Source: Blautia hansenii DSM 20583 (GTDB lineage Bacteria; Bacillota; Clostridia; Lachnospirales; Lachnospiraceae). Taken from it: a DNA stretch of 64,000 bases. The stretch lies in contig NZ_CP022413.2 in the NCBI RefSeq assembly GCF_002222595.2, forward strand, positions 946,001 through 1,010,000, given 5' to 3'. Both the position numbers and the translations under genes were made by a program. Under the pieces are notes generated by a model. The model ran no database searches. It saw only the letters and a list, made by a program, of their open reading frames with translations, and was not told the DNA's origin. Positions 16,501 to 24,422 of the stretch are shown here, one piece after another. The first letter of the stretch is position 1. Every line of letters starts with the position of its first letter.

Positions 16501-17131
16501 AAAATTAAGAGAAGCAGTAGAAAATGCTCAAAAAGTACCGAATGGTTGGCTGGAAACAAGCGAAGGTTGGCAGTACTATGAGAATGGACAAAAAGTAATT
16601 GGATGGTTGGATACAGGAAATCACTGGTATTATATGGATCATAATGGTATCATGAAAACCGGTTGGGTGTCAGTAAATGGCCACTGGTATTATATGGATC
16701 AGTGGGGAGCAATGGTAACTGGTTGGGTGTCAGTAAATGGCCACTGGTATTATATGGATCAGTGGGGAGCAATGGTAACTGGTTGGGTGTCAGTAAATGG
16801 CCACTGGTATTATATGGATCAGTGGGGAGCAATGGTAACTGGTTGGGTGTCAGTAAATGGCCACTGGTATTATATGGATCAGTGGGGAGCAATGGTAACT
16901 GGTTGGGTGTCAGTAAATGGCCGCTGGTACTATATGGATCAGTGGGGAGCAATGATGACAGGCTGGGTGTCAGTAAATGGCCATTGGTATTACTTGAGTA
17001 CAGATGGAAGCATGGCAGCTTCTCAATGGATTGGAGATTATTATGTGCAGGCAGATGGAGCAATGGCAACTAGCCAGTGGATTGGTGGATACTATGTAGA
17101 CACATTTGGAAAATGGGTTAGAAATGCATAA
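13598..17131 (+). CDS. Transcobalamin-like two-domain surface protein with choline-binding repeats
   Basis: 1177 residues. Signal peptide MKQKRYSFGKQLLSMLLVMVL... cleaved near VKA (32). Residues 35-450 contain Ig-like beta domains. Residues ~455-745 are an alpha/alpha barrel (EHGTAYLSKQS, LARVIITLEAMGKNP, SIDMTGMALQALAPYY, GMAVQQVTYALEAYRRLV). Residues ~757-907 are DUF4430, with YSGWMYHVNGEEVGYGIASY and KDGDVLRFQF. A FIVAR-like helical linker (~914-978) leads to about nine choline-binding repeats (983-1177, pattern GWVSVNGHWYYMDQWGAM). Barrel plus DUF4430 in one chain is the domain order of transcobalamin and intrinsic factor, and the gene stands alone behind a B12 riboswitch. Inferred role: corrinoid capture on phosphocholine-bearing wall polymers, supplying the ECF importer encoded upstream. 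Start: ATG after AAAGGGGAAAAG. Confidence 0.87.
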   Translation: MKQKRYSFGKQLLSMLLVMVLLLSGITVPVKADNSQKEQVNAKEQPYVYFQYDDGRIQEMGEDNTFTLNLLDTGNFVLAGTDKRPDWNFSARVQVSDTEYQKHYWVNSKGRYVPFDVRKVEGYVCNADNPGEVFQTFSIDNVSSEIEEVKAFIGNQEVSLDKPYQVEGTASGNVSIKGRVKGEEEFKTIPVEALHFETVSGPGLFYGTGTFAMQEAGEAIFKASLYENRNLAAEFKVISGAVKLQDFTVTVPKVWEIDSWNGLGGYYVGITKGQNTEKNFNLSFVPYNATNQKLVWEALTPDIAEYMEAFGNGIVPKKAGVAKFKISSEENPEISKEVSVEFRYKDTLKDAKADKEVYELLDGDYVTFQINTTPSNATEQRFQWSYSQDGIVKVTDSVEADVWDVNAPKKTLHYMEALNEGEVTVIGVPYDTTGDCKNVEFTVRVAKEEVAPEEVDYLKVAKEDIEHGTAYLSKQSLEKYGNEWNLFTLLRSGKEVSQETLDKYYASVEKQVKEKVDKMRATDLARVIITLEAMGKNPQNVSDVNLFEKLYNSKSMASDTSNCPIWALIALDGWKSEIPSDALWTREKLIEQILSFQTEQGGFGLFDNKSSSIDMTGMALQALAPYYQDDKYPKVKKAVDKTLDYLKKQKTENAGYLDGGKENSCTTAQVLTALAALKIDPMNADEGFTSNENNIVKNLHSYKTEDGFGWQDGKQTNGMAVQQVTYALEAYRRLVENKNSLYDITDTKPQTPDNESGHVVISVERFTIGQGYIYEPVFVPFEKGDNAATLLKKVIGKENFVGEDTYLEAIVGGDLGTDKVVVPEYIEKLSNGSVTTETAREWGNEDNGDGGDALGEFDYSNYSGWMYHVNGEEVGYGIASYKPKDGDVLRFQFTMYGYGTDLTGRQWGNPNPIIDICNKDEITKLMAEVNADREKMMAVPEVKAAYDEAVKLVSAVITPKEEIDAAAAKLREAVENAQKVPNGWLETSEGWQYYENGQKVIGWLDTGNHWYYMDHNGIMKTGWVSVNGHWYYMDQWGAMVTGWVSVNGHWYYMDQWGAMVTGWVSVNGHWYYMDQWGAMVTGWVSVNGHWYYMDQWGAMVTGWVSVNGRWYYMDQWGAMMTGWVSVNGHWYYLSTDGSMAASQWIGDYYVQADGAMATSQWIGGYYVDTFGKWVRNA
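16661..16960 (+). repeat. Five tandem 60-bp choline-binding repeats, four identical
   Basis: Units begin at 16661, 16721, 16781 and 16841 and are identical at every base; the fifth (16901) differs at several positions. Each encodes one 20-residue GW...WYYMDQWGAM module. Absence of synonymous changes indicates very recent expansion or ongoing homogenisation. Confidence 0.95.
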
Positions 17132-17140
17132 ATAGAAATT

Positions 17141-17187
17141 AAGAGGTTTATCCGAGCATTGTTATGGCAGGATAAACCTCTTTTCTT
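17141..17187 (+). terminator. Terminator between the transcobalamin-like gene and apbE (probably bidirectional)
   Basis: 13-bp stem AAGAGGTTTATCC/GGATAAACCTCTT with TTTTCTTT on the plus side. The convergent apbE gene ends at its edge, so the same hairpin can serve both strands. Confidence 0.85.
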
Positions 17188-18224
17188 TATTCCATATAAG
17201 TAACTTTTAAATCTTCCTGAAAATGATCACTGTAATGTAACTGATAATCATCTGTAATAAAAACTGCATGGACATCGGGAAGGCTGTTAATTAGTTCCAT
17301 TCCTTTTTCCAATCCTAAGGCAAAGCAGGAGGTACTAAGTCCGTCACCATCCATGGATTGGTCGGAAATAATGGTTACAGATACCAGATGATTGTCATAA
17401 GGATAGCCGGTATCAGGATTTAAAATGTGGTGGTAGAAAGTCCCGTCTTTTTCAAAGTAACGTTCATAAATGCCGGAGGAAACCACGGATTTGTCTTCAA
17501 TATCCAGAATTGCAATGGTCTCGCTTCTGTCTGCAAAGGGTTTTTGAATACCAATGCGAAAAGGTGTGTTGTCCGTTTTTTTACCGATGCAAAGTACATT
17601 TCCGCCCAGATTGATGGTAGCGCTTTTCACGCCCTTTGACACCAGAAATTCTTTCATTTTATCTGCAATATATCCCTTTGCAATAGCCCCTAAATCAAGT
17701 CCCATACCTTCTTTTGCAAAAGTCAGTTTATTTCCCTCTATTGTTGCATCCTCATAGTTCACCAAGGGAAGAGCCGCCTGAATTGCTTCCTCAGCAGGTA
17801 CTTTTTTTTCTTCAGAGGTAAAATCCCAGAGAGAGGATACCGGTGCAATGGCAATATCAAAAGCGCCGTTGGAAAGTTCTCCGTAGTAAAGACCTTTTGA
17901 AACCAGCTCGGCGGTTTCGGGGGAGAGAACAAAAGCTCCGTTTTCCTGTTTTAAGGTTTGTCCGTTTAGTCGGGAAATCTCGCTGGAGCTTAAGGTTCTG
18001 CTGAAAAGCTTTTCATAATGGTCGCACAGCTCCATAGTCTCGTCTAACAGTTTTTTATCCTTTGAGTCATAAATATTTACGGTGACAACTGTATTTAATT
18101 TAAAAGCGGTAGCGGAAAGAGGTTCTTTTGGCTGTTGTTTTTTTTCGTAAACGGCAGCAAAGCCCAAAAGAGTTACAAGCAATAATCCAATGGTAAATAG
18201 AAATAATGATTTTTTGTTTTTCAT
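17187..18224 (-). CDS. apbE: ApbE: FAD:protein FMN transferase
   Basis: 345 residues, membrane-anchored at the N-terminus (KKSLFLFTIGLLLVTLLGFAAVY) with an extracytoplasmic catalytic domain. Motifs: GLDLGAIAKGYIAD, TINLGGNVLCIG, HHILNPDTGYPYDN and the Mg-binding DGLSTSCFALG. The enzyme splits FAD and attaches FMN to threonine in D-x-x-S-G-A-T motifs of secreted redox proteins. The FMN-binding protein at 1-1076, 16 kb away, carries exactly such a motif and is the obvious local substrate, though others may exist in the genome. Start: ATG preceded on the minus strand by AAGGAGCG. Confidence 0.95.
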   Translation of the reverse strand: MKNKKSLFLFTIGLLLVTLLGFAAVYEKKQQPKEPLSATAFKLNTVVTVNIYDSKDKKLLDETMELCDHYEKLFSRTLSSSEISRLNGQTLKQENGAFVLSPETAELVSKGLYYGELSNGAFDIAIAPVSSLWDFTSEEKKVPAEEAIQAALPLVNYEDATIEGNKLTFAKEGMGLDLGAIAKGYIADKMKEFLVSKGVKSATINLGGNVLCIGKKTDNTPFRIGIQKPFADRSETIAILDIEDKSVVSSGIYERYFEKDGTFYHHILNPDTGYPYDNHLVSVTIISDQSMDGDGLSTSCFALGLEKGMELINSLPDVHAVFITDDYQLHYSDHFQEDLKVTYME

Positions 18225-18254
18225 AATCGCTCCTTACTTGTTGAAATCAAAAAT

Positions 18255-18284
18255 ATTGTAAGGTTAAGGTGCTGTTTCTGTCAA
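18255..18284 (-). promoter_or_regulatory. Promoter of apbE
   Basis: On the minus strand TTGACA (18284-18279), 18 bases, TACAAT (18260-18255), about 30 bases before the start codon. Confidence 0.65.
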
Positions 18285-18323
18285 GAAAGAATATAATAGA
18301 GTGATGATAATTGGAGTAAAATT

Positions 18324-18983
18324 ATGAAAAAAATAGGATTGCTTTTGGCTTTTTTAGCAGTATTTCTGATAGGAAAACAGGGAATGGAACAGGCGGTAGA
18401 GACAGTAAACGAGCTTTCTGACGAGGAACATCCTGAAATTGCCCTGACCTTTGATGACGGACCTCACGAGGTTTATACAGGGCAGCTTTTAGACGGGTTA
18501 AAAGAGAGGGGAGTGCAGGTGACTTTTTTCCTTATCGGGCAGAATATAGAGGGGAAAGAAGATGTGGTAAAGCGAATGAAAGCAGAGGGACATCTCATTG
18601 GAAATCATACCTATCATCATGTGAATTTAAAGGAAATTTCCGAGAAAAAAGCAGAGGAAGAAGTACAAATGACTTGCAATAAAATCTATGATACAGCAGG
18701 GATTTGCACATCTTTTGTCCGTCCGCCTTTTGGGGAATGGAAGAAAAATTTAGATTTTGATATTACCATGATACCTGTGTCATGGAATGTGGACTCTTTG
18801 GACTGGACAACAGAAAATGTAGACAAAACTGTAAAAAGGGTAGTGAAAGATGTGGAAGAAGGTGATATTATTTTAATGCACGATATTTATGCGTCTTCCG
18901 TAGAGGCTGCGCTTCGTATTGTGGATATTTTACAGGAAAAAGGATATGAATTTGTTACTGTAGATGAATTACTTTTAGAATAG
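18324..18983 (+). CDS. NodB-type polysaccharide deacetylase, membrane-anchored
   Basis: 219 residues with an N-terminal signal/anchor (IGLLLAFLAVFLIG) and a full NodB homology domain: TFDDGP (catalytic base and metal Asp), HTYHHVN (metal His pair), RPPFG, and LMHD near the C-terminus. Family members remove N- or O-acetyl groups from peptidoglycan or other extracellular glycans; which one cannot be told here. A TATAAT lies at 18292-18297, upstream of the ATG. It is divergent from apbE and 16 bases ahead of rarA. Confidence 0.9.
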   Translation: MKKIGLLLAFLAVFLIGKQGMEQAVETVNELSDEEHPEIALTFDDGPHEVYTGQLLDGLKERGVQVTFFLIGQNIEGKEDVVKRMKAEGHLIGNHTYHHVNLKEISEKKAEEEVQMTCNKIYDTAGICTSFVRPPFGEWKKNLDFDITMIPVSWNVDSLDWTTENVDKTVKRVVKDVEEGDIILMHDIYASSVEAALRIVDILQEKGYEFVTVDELLLE

Positions 18984-18999
18984 AGGAGAAGATATCGAA

Positions 19000-20319
19000 A
19001 TGGATTTATTTGATTATATGAAAGAACAGACGCTGGAAAATGAGTCCCCTCTGGCATCCAGAATGAGACCTGTTACTTTAGAGGAGGTAGCGGGGCAGGA
19101 GCATATTATAGGGAAGGATAAGCTGCTGTACCGAGCCATTAAGGCGGATAAGCTGGGAAGCGTTATTTTTTACGGACCTCCGGGAACAGGGAAAACTACC
19201 TTGGCAAAGGTTATTGCAAATACCACCAGCGCCAGATTTAAGCAGATTAATGCCACGGTTGCCGGAAAAAAAGATATGGAAGAGGTGGTAAAAGAAGCCC
19301 AGCAGCATTTGGGAATGTACGGAAAGAAAACCATTCTTTTCGTAGATGAAATTCATCGTTTTAACAAAGGGCAGCAGGATTATTTATTGCCCTTTGTAGA
19401 GGACGGTACATTGATTTTAATCGGAGCTACAACAGAAAATCCCTATTTTGAGGTAAACAGTGCGCTCCTTTCCCGTTCCATTGTTTTTGAATTGAAGCCA
19501 TTGGAAAAAGAGGATATTTGTAAGATTTTAGAGCGGGCGGTTTCTGACTGCGAAAGAGGAATGGGAAGCTATCATGCAGTGCTTCACGAGGATGCGAAAA
19601 GCTTTCTGGCTGATATTGCGGGAGGCGATGCAAGGGCAGCCTTAAACGCTCTTGAGCTTGGGATACTTACCACACAAAAAAGTGAAGACGGAAAGATACA
19701 TATTGATTTGGAAACAGCTTCTCAATGTATTCAAAAGCGAGTTGTCCGTTACGATAAAACAGGGGACAATCATTACGATACCACTTCTGCTTTTATTAAA
19801 AGTATGAGAGGCTCAGATCCGGATGCTGCCGTATTTTATCTGGCAAAAATGCTGTATGCAGGAGAAGATATTAAGTTTATTGCCCGTCGAATTATGATTT
19901 GCGCCGCAGAAGATGTGGGAAATGCAGACCCGCAGGCGTTACAGGTTGCCGTGGCAGCAGCGCAGGCGGTAGAGCGTCTTGGTATGCCGGAGGCACAAAT
20001 TCCACTGGCACAGGCAGTCACTTATGTGGCTTCTGCGCCTAAGAGCAATGCTGCATACATGGCAATCGCAGAGGCAATGGAGGCAGTGAAAAACACAAAA
20101 ACCACAGTTCCGGTGCATTTGCAGGACTCTCATTATAAGGGCGCTGCCAAAATGGGGCATGGAGCAGGATACAAGTATGCTCATGATTATCCCAACCATT
20201 ATGTGGAACAGCAATACATGCCTTCTGAATTGAAAGGCAGAGTATTCTATAATCCCACAGAGAATGGATACGAGCAGAATATCAGGGATTATTTCAAAAA
20301 AATAAAAGAAAACAGTTGA
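19000..20319 (+). CDS. rarA: RarA/MgsA: replication-associated recombination AAA+ ATPase
   Basis: 439 residues, the usual length. RMRPVTLEEVAGQEHIIG at the N-terminus, Walker A GPPGTGKTT, Walker B LFVDEIHRFNKGQQD, sensor 1 GATTENP, arginine finger region NSALLSRS, and the C-terminal tetramerisation region (PKSNAAYMAI...PVHLQDSHYKGA). RarA acts at stalled replication forks together with SSB. Start: ATG after AGGAGAAG, 16 bases after the deacetylase. Confidence 0.95.
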   Translation: MDLFDYMKEQTLENESPLASRMRPVTLEEVAGQEHIIGKDKLLYRAIKADKLGSVIFYGPPGTGKTTLAKVIANTTSARFKQINATVAGKKDMEEVVKEAQQHLGMYGKKTILFVDEIHRFNKGQQDYLLPFVEDGTLILIGATTENPYFEVNSALLSRSIVFELKPLEKEDICKILERAVSDCERGMGSYHAVLHEDAKSFLADIAGGDARAALNALELGILTTQKSEDGKIHIDLETASQCIQKRVVRYDKTGDNHYDTTSAFIKSMRGSDPDAAVFYLAKMLYAGEDIKFIARRIMICAAEDVGNADPQALQVAVAAAQAVERLGMPEAQIPLAQAVTYVASAPKSNAAYMAIAEAMEAVKNTKTTVPVHLQDSHYKGAAKMGHGAGYKYAHDYPNHYVEQQYMPSELKGRVFYNPTENGYEQNIRDYFKKIKENS

Positions 20320-20376
20320 GTTTCTTAAAGTAAAGTGATAAAATCAACCCAATAAAAAGCAAAGTGAGGCAGAATT

Positions 20377-21597
20377 ATGAGAACATTTCAGAAATCATCA
20401 AAACTTGAAAACGTATGTTATGATGTAAGGGGACCGGTTTTAGATGAAGCAAACCGTATGCAGGAAAGCGGTATTGACGTTTTAAAGCTGAACATCGGAA
20501 ACCCTGCACCATTCGGGTTCTCAGCCCCGGAAGAAGTGATTTTAGATATGATTTATACACTTCGGGACTCACAAGGTTATTCAGACTCCAAGGGCATTTT
20601 TTCTGCGAGAAAAGCGATTATGCAGTATTGCCAGATAAAGAAAATTCCAAATGTGACCATCAATGACATTTACACAGGCAATGGCGTCAGCGAGCTGATT
20701 AACATGGTAACACAGGGACTTTTGGACAATGGCGATGAAATCTTAGTGCCTTCACCGGATTATCCCCTTTGGACAGGCTGTGTTTCTTTAGCAGGAGGAA
20801 CACCGGTACATTATATCTGCGATGAGCAGTCCGAGTGGTATCCCGACATTGAGGATATTAAGAGTAAAATAACCGATAAAACAAAGGCGATTGTGCTGAT
20901 AAATCCAAATAATCCTACGGGAGCAGTGTATCCAAAAGAGCTTTTGCTGGAGATTGTAGAGATTGCGAGAGAGCATGAGCTGATGATTTTCTCTGATGAA
21001 ATTTATGACAGATTGGTATTTGACGGAATTGAACACACCTCCATAGCTTCTTTGGCGCCGGATGTATTTTGTATTACTTTAAACGGACTTTCAAAATCTC
21101 ACATGATAGCAGGCTTTCGCTGCGGCTGGATGGTGTTAAGCGGTGCAAAGGAAAAGGCAAAGGGCTACATTGAAGGCTTAAACATGCTTTCCAATATGCG
21201 TCTGTGTTCCAATGTTCCGGGACAGGCGATTATTCAGACGGCATTAGGGGGCTATCAGAGTGTGAATGAATATTTAATGCCGGGAGGCAGAATTTATGAG
21301 CAGAGAGAGTATATCTACAATGCGATTAATGACATTCCGGGATTATCTGCGGTAAAACCGAAAGCGGCATTTTATATTTTCCCGAAAATGGACACAAAGA
21401 AATTTAATATTTTAGATGACGAAAAATTTGCCTTAGACCTTTTAAAAGAAAAGAAGGTACTGATTACACACGGAAAAGGCTTTAACTGGGGAGGACCCGA
21501 CCATTTCAGGATTGTGTATCTGCCAAGTGTGGAGGAATTGAGAAAGGCAACGGGAAAATTAAGAGACTTTTTTGCAGGATATCATCAGAAATTATAA
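20377..21597 (+). CDS. AlaA-like class I/II aminotransferase
   Basis: 406 residues of the PLP fold-type I family. NIGNPAPFGF near the start, YTGNGVSELI, NPNNPTGAVYP, DEIYDRLVF, the PLP lysine in LNGLSKSHMIAGFRCGW (about residue 240), and FRIVYLP near the end. The opening (KLENVCYDVRGPVLDEA) is that of the AlaA group, which transaminates glutamate/pyruvate with alanine. Start: ATG after GTGAGGCAG. It is followed by a strong terminator. Confidence 0.88.
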   Translation: MRTFQKSSKLENVCYDVRGPVLDEANRMQESGIDVLKLNIGNPAPFGFSAPEEVILDMIYTLRDSQGYSDSKGIFSARKAIMQYCQIKKIPNVTINDIYTGNGVSELINMVTQGLLDNGDEILVPSPDYPLWTGCVSLAGGTPVHYICDEQSEWYPDIEDIKSKITDKTKAIVLINPNNPTGAVYPKELLLEIVEIAREHELMIFSDEIYDRLVFDGIEHTSIASLAPDVFCITLNGLSKSHMIAGFRCGWMVLSGAKEKAKGYIEGLNMLSNMRLCSNVPGQAIIQTALGGYQSVNEYLMPGGRIYEQREYIYNAINDIPGLSAVKPKAAFYIFPKMDTKKFNILDDEKFALDLLKEKKVLITHGKGFNWGGPDHFRIVYLPSVEELRKATGKLRDFFAGYHQKL

Positions 21598-21618
21598 AGA
21601 AAAACGAACGTTATAAAC

Positions 21619-21662
21619 AGAACTGTCACATGAAGAAATAATCGAGTGGCAGTTCTTTTTTC
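21619..21662 (+). terminator. Terminator after the aminotransferase gene
   Basis: 11-bp stem AGAACTGTCAC/GTGGCAGTTCT with one G-U pair, then TTTTTTCG. Confidence 0.85.
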
Positions 21663-21679
21663 GTTATATAAGAAATTAA

Positions 21680-21693
21680 ATTAGCTGACTAAT
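21680..21693. promoter_or_regulatory. Probable MarR operator, upstream copy
   Basis: Palindrome ATTAGCTGACTAAT, half-sites TTAG/CTAA four bases apart, matching the palindrome at 21777-21788. Two sites with the same half-sites before a marR gene suggest autoregulation. Confidence 0.6.
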
Positions 21694-21744
21694 AAATATC
21701 ATGTGACTTATTTCTAAAAAAAGTGTAAAATATCAAAAATCTGC

Positions 21745-21788
21745 TTGATATTTCATAACTTCTGCCATAATATAAGTTAGTCAACTAA
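21745..21788 (+). promoter_or_regulatory. Promoter with overlapping MarR operator
   Basis: TTGATA (21745-21750), 17 bases, TAATAT (21768-21773), immediately followed by TTAGTCAACTAA (21777-21788), which would cover the transcription start. Binding by the adjacent MarR protein would block transcription of marR and the ABC genes. Confidence 0.65.
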
Positions 21789-21845
21789 ATAATATAGCGG
21801 GGACTTTGTATTCGCTGTATGAAGGAAAGGAGCATAAGAATTAAA

Positions 21846-22292
21846 ATGGAGAAGGATGACAGTTTGCATGGAAAATTTGTGCAGCTTACCCATCTGTATT
21901 ACAGAAATACATTTAAGATTTTAAGTGAAACAGGCATCCATCCCAAGCAAATTCCACTGCTGATTTTATTGGATAAGCGGGATGGTATGAGCCAGAAGGA
22001 AATCTCAGAAGAACTGCATATCAGCGCCCCTACTGTGGCAGTTTCCATGAAACGTATGGAAAAAGCAGGGATTATTGAGAGAAGAAATGATGAGCATGAC
22101 CAGAGAATGGTGCGTATTTATCTTACGGCACAGGGAAAGGAAATGATTGAAAAATCCAGAAAATGTGTGGAAGAAAATGAAAAGATGGTTTTTTCCGGTT
22201 TTTCAGAGAGTGAAATGTGTCTCATGAAACGCTTTTTTGACCAGATGATTAAAAACTTAGGCGGAGATGATAAGCATCATTGTTGTATGTAG
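21846..22292 (+). CDS. MarR-family transcriptional regulator of the adjacent ABC exporter
   Basis: 148 residues from ATG 21846; an in-frame ATG at 21819 lies ahead of the GGAAAGGAG and is less likely. Winged helix: MSQKEISEELHISAPTVAVSMKRMEKAGIIERRNDEHDQRMVRIYLT, the textbook MarR recognition helix and wing. The C-terminal helix is followed by DDKHHCCM, whose histidine/cysteine tail could sense metal or thiol stress (speculative). It is 18 bases before two ABC exporter genes, the usual arrangement for drug-inducible exporters. Confidence 0.92.
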   Translation: MEKDDSLHGKFVQLTHLYYRNTFKILSETGIHPKQIPLLILLDKRDGMSQKEISEELHISAPTVAVSMKRMEKAGIIERRNDEHDQRMVRIYLTAQGKEMIEKSRKCVEENEKMVFSGFSESEMCLMKRFFDQMIKNLGGDDKHHCCM

Positions 22293-22310
22293 GCAGTAAA
22301 GGAGGACACT

Positions 22311-24422
22311 ATGTTAAAAATGTTTCATTATATGAAAGAACGATGGCATTACATTGTAATGATTATCCTTCTTTTATTTGTTCAGGCATTTTGCGATTTG
22401 TCTTTGCCGGATTATACATCTAAGATTGTAAATGTAGGAATTCAGCAAAAAGGCGTGGAAGACGGAGTGCCGGAAACCATTGAACAGAAAAATTTGGAAA
22501 CACTGCTGTTGTTTATGGAGCAGGAGGAACAGGATACGGTATTAAACGCTTATGAAATAGAGGATGAGCAGTACCGGCTAAAGAAAATCACAAAAGAGGA
22601 AAGAGAAGAGCTGAATAGTATTCTAGGGATTCCTGAGCTGATTGCAGGAAGCATGAAAGCAGAGGAGCTTCAGGCAGCAGCGCAGATGCCCAAGGAGCAG
22701 CGAGAAGCTTTTTTAGGAGATGCCAGAGCAAAGCTTGAAGAAATTCCGGACTCTATTATTACACAAAAAGCCGTAAGCTTTGTGCAGGAAGAATATAAGC
22801 AGCAGGGGCAGGATATGGATAAGCTCCAGACGAATTATATTTTATTCAGTGGCTTAAAGATGCTGGGACTGGCATTTCTTGCCATGGCAGCAGCCGTTAT
22901 GGTTACCTTCTTGTCTTCACAGGTTGCGGCAACATTGGGAAGAAATTTAAGAAACAGTGTTTATCGCAAGGTGATTTCTTTTTCAGGAGAGGAATTAAAC
23001 CATTTTTCCATTGCTTCTTTAATTACCAGAAGCACCAATGATGTGCAGCAGGTACAGATGCTATTTACCATGCTGTTTCGTATTGTTCTGTATGCGCCGA
23101 TTTTAGGAATTGGCGGTGTATATAAGGTGTTTCAGACAGACGCATCTATGACATGGATTTTAGCGTTGGCAGTGGTTGTGATTACACTGTTTGTTTTCCT
23201 TGTTTTCAAGCTGGTTATGCCGAAATTTACAAAGCTTCAGTATTTAATTGACGAGTTGAACTTGGTAGCAAGAGAAATCCTTACCGGTGTGCCGGTTATT
23301 CGAGCTTTCAGTCGAGAAAAGCATGAGGAAGAACGTTTTGAGGATGCCAATGCAAAGCTGACAAAAACCAATCTTTTTGTAAACCGATGTATGACATTTA
23401 TGATGCCGTTTATGATGCTTTTGATGAATGCCATTACCGTTTTAATTGTGTGGAACGGTTCTCATGCCGTAGACGCAGGCAATATGCAGGTAGGTAATAT
23501 GATGGCGTTTATGCAGTATGCAATGCAGATTATTATGGCATTTCTGATGATTACCATGATGTCTATTATGATACCGAGAGCCAATGTAGCGGCAAAACGT
23601 ATCAACGAAATTATGGAAACAGAAGTCAGCATTAAAGATGAAGAAAATCCAGTGCAGCCGAAAGAAGAACAAAAAGGGGAAGTGGTCTTTGAACATGTGG
23701 GATTTGCTTATCCCGGTGCAGATGGAAATTCTCTTACGGATATTAGTTTTTCTGCAAAAAAAGGAGAAACGGTTGCGTTTATCGGAAGTACAGGAAGCGG
23801 CAAGAGCACGCTGGTAAATCTTATTCCGAGATTTTTCGATGTGACAGAAGGAAGAATTTTGGTAGACGGTGTGGATATCCGACAGATGCCTTTGCATGAA
23901 TTAAGAGAACGAATTGGCTATGTGCCGCAAAAAGGTGTGCTGTTTTCCGGTACCATTGACTCCAATATCCGTTACGGAAAAGAAGCTGCCACAGAAGCAG
24001 AAGTACAAAGAGCAGCTGAAATTGCGCAGGCATGGGATTTCATAGAAGAAAAAGAAGACGGTGTGCAGTCAGCCATTGCACAGGGCGGAACCAATGTTTC
24101 CGGTGGACAGAAGCAGAGATTGTCCATTGCAAGAGCCATTGCAAAAAATCCGGAGATTTATATTTTTGATGATAGCTTTTCCGCATTGGATTATAAGACG
24201 GATGTGGTGCTGCGAAGAGCATTGAAAAAAGAAACAAAGGATGCCACTACACTGATTGTGGCACAGAGAATTAGTACCATTCTTCATGCAGATAAGATTT
24301 TAGTTCTGGATGAAGGCCATGTGGTAGGACAGGGAACTCATAAGGAGCTTTTGAAATCCTGTGATGTATATCGCCAGATTGCCATGTCACAGTTATCAGA
24401 GGAGGAATTAGCCGATGAGTAG
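22311..24422 (+). CDS. Heterodimeric ABC exporter subunit with degenerate ATP site (BmrC/LmrC-like)
   Basis: 703 residues: six-helix exporter domain plus NBD. Walker A GSTGSGKST, signature VSGGQKQR, Walker B IYIFDDSFSALD, where the catalytic Glu is replaced by Asp. This is the hallmark of the degenerate half of heterodimeric exporters (TM287/288, BmrCD, LmrCD). An extra ~130-residue hydrophilic insert between TM1 and TM2 (about 45-175, charged, helical) lies outside the membrane, as in BmrC-type proteins. It partners with the next gene, which overlaps it by 8 bases. Likely substrates are amphipathic drugs or lipids. Confidence 0.93.
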   Translation: MLKMFHYMKERWHYIVMIILLLFVQAFCDLSLPDYTSKIVNVGIQQKGVEDGVPETIEQKNLETLLLFMEQEEQDTVLNAYEIEDEQYRLKKITKEEREELNSILGIPELIAGSMKAEELQAAAQMPKEQREAFLGDARAKLEEIPDSIITQKAVSFVQEEYKQQGQDMDKLQTNYILFSGLKMLGLAFLAMAAAVMVTFLSSQVAATLGRNLRNSVYRKVISFSGEELNHFSIASLITRSTNDVQQVQMLFTMLFRIVLYAPILGIGGVYKVFQTDASMTWILALAVVVITLFVFLVFKLVMPKFTKLQYLIDELNLVAREILTGVPVIRAFSREKHEEERFEDANAKLTKTNLFVNRCMTFMMPFMMLLMNAITVLIVWNGSHAVDAGNMQVGNMMAFMQYAMQIIMAFLMITMMSIMIPRANVAAKRINEIMETEVSIKDEENPVQPKEEQKGEVVFEHVGFAYPGADGNSLTDISFSAKKGETVAFIGSTGSGKSTLVNLIPRFFDVTEGRILVDGVDIRQMPLHELRERIGYVPQKGVLFSGTIDSNIRYGKEAATEAEVQRAAEIAQAWDFIEEKEDGVQSAIAQGGTNVSGGQKQRLSIARAIAKNPEIYIFDDSFSALDYKTDVVLRRALKKETKDATTLIVAQRISTILHADKILVLDEGHVVGQGTHKELLKSCDVYRQIAMSQLSEEELADE

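Noticed and set aside
16661..16960. CRISPR array
   Set aside because: The repeats are contiguous with no spacers and encode protein.
16650..17073. Long open frames on both strands over the choline-binding repeats
   Set aside because: A 60-bp period keeps other frames open by chance; they have no ribosome sites and repeat the array in other frames.
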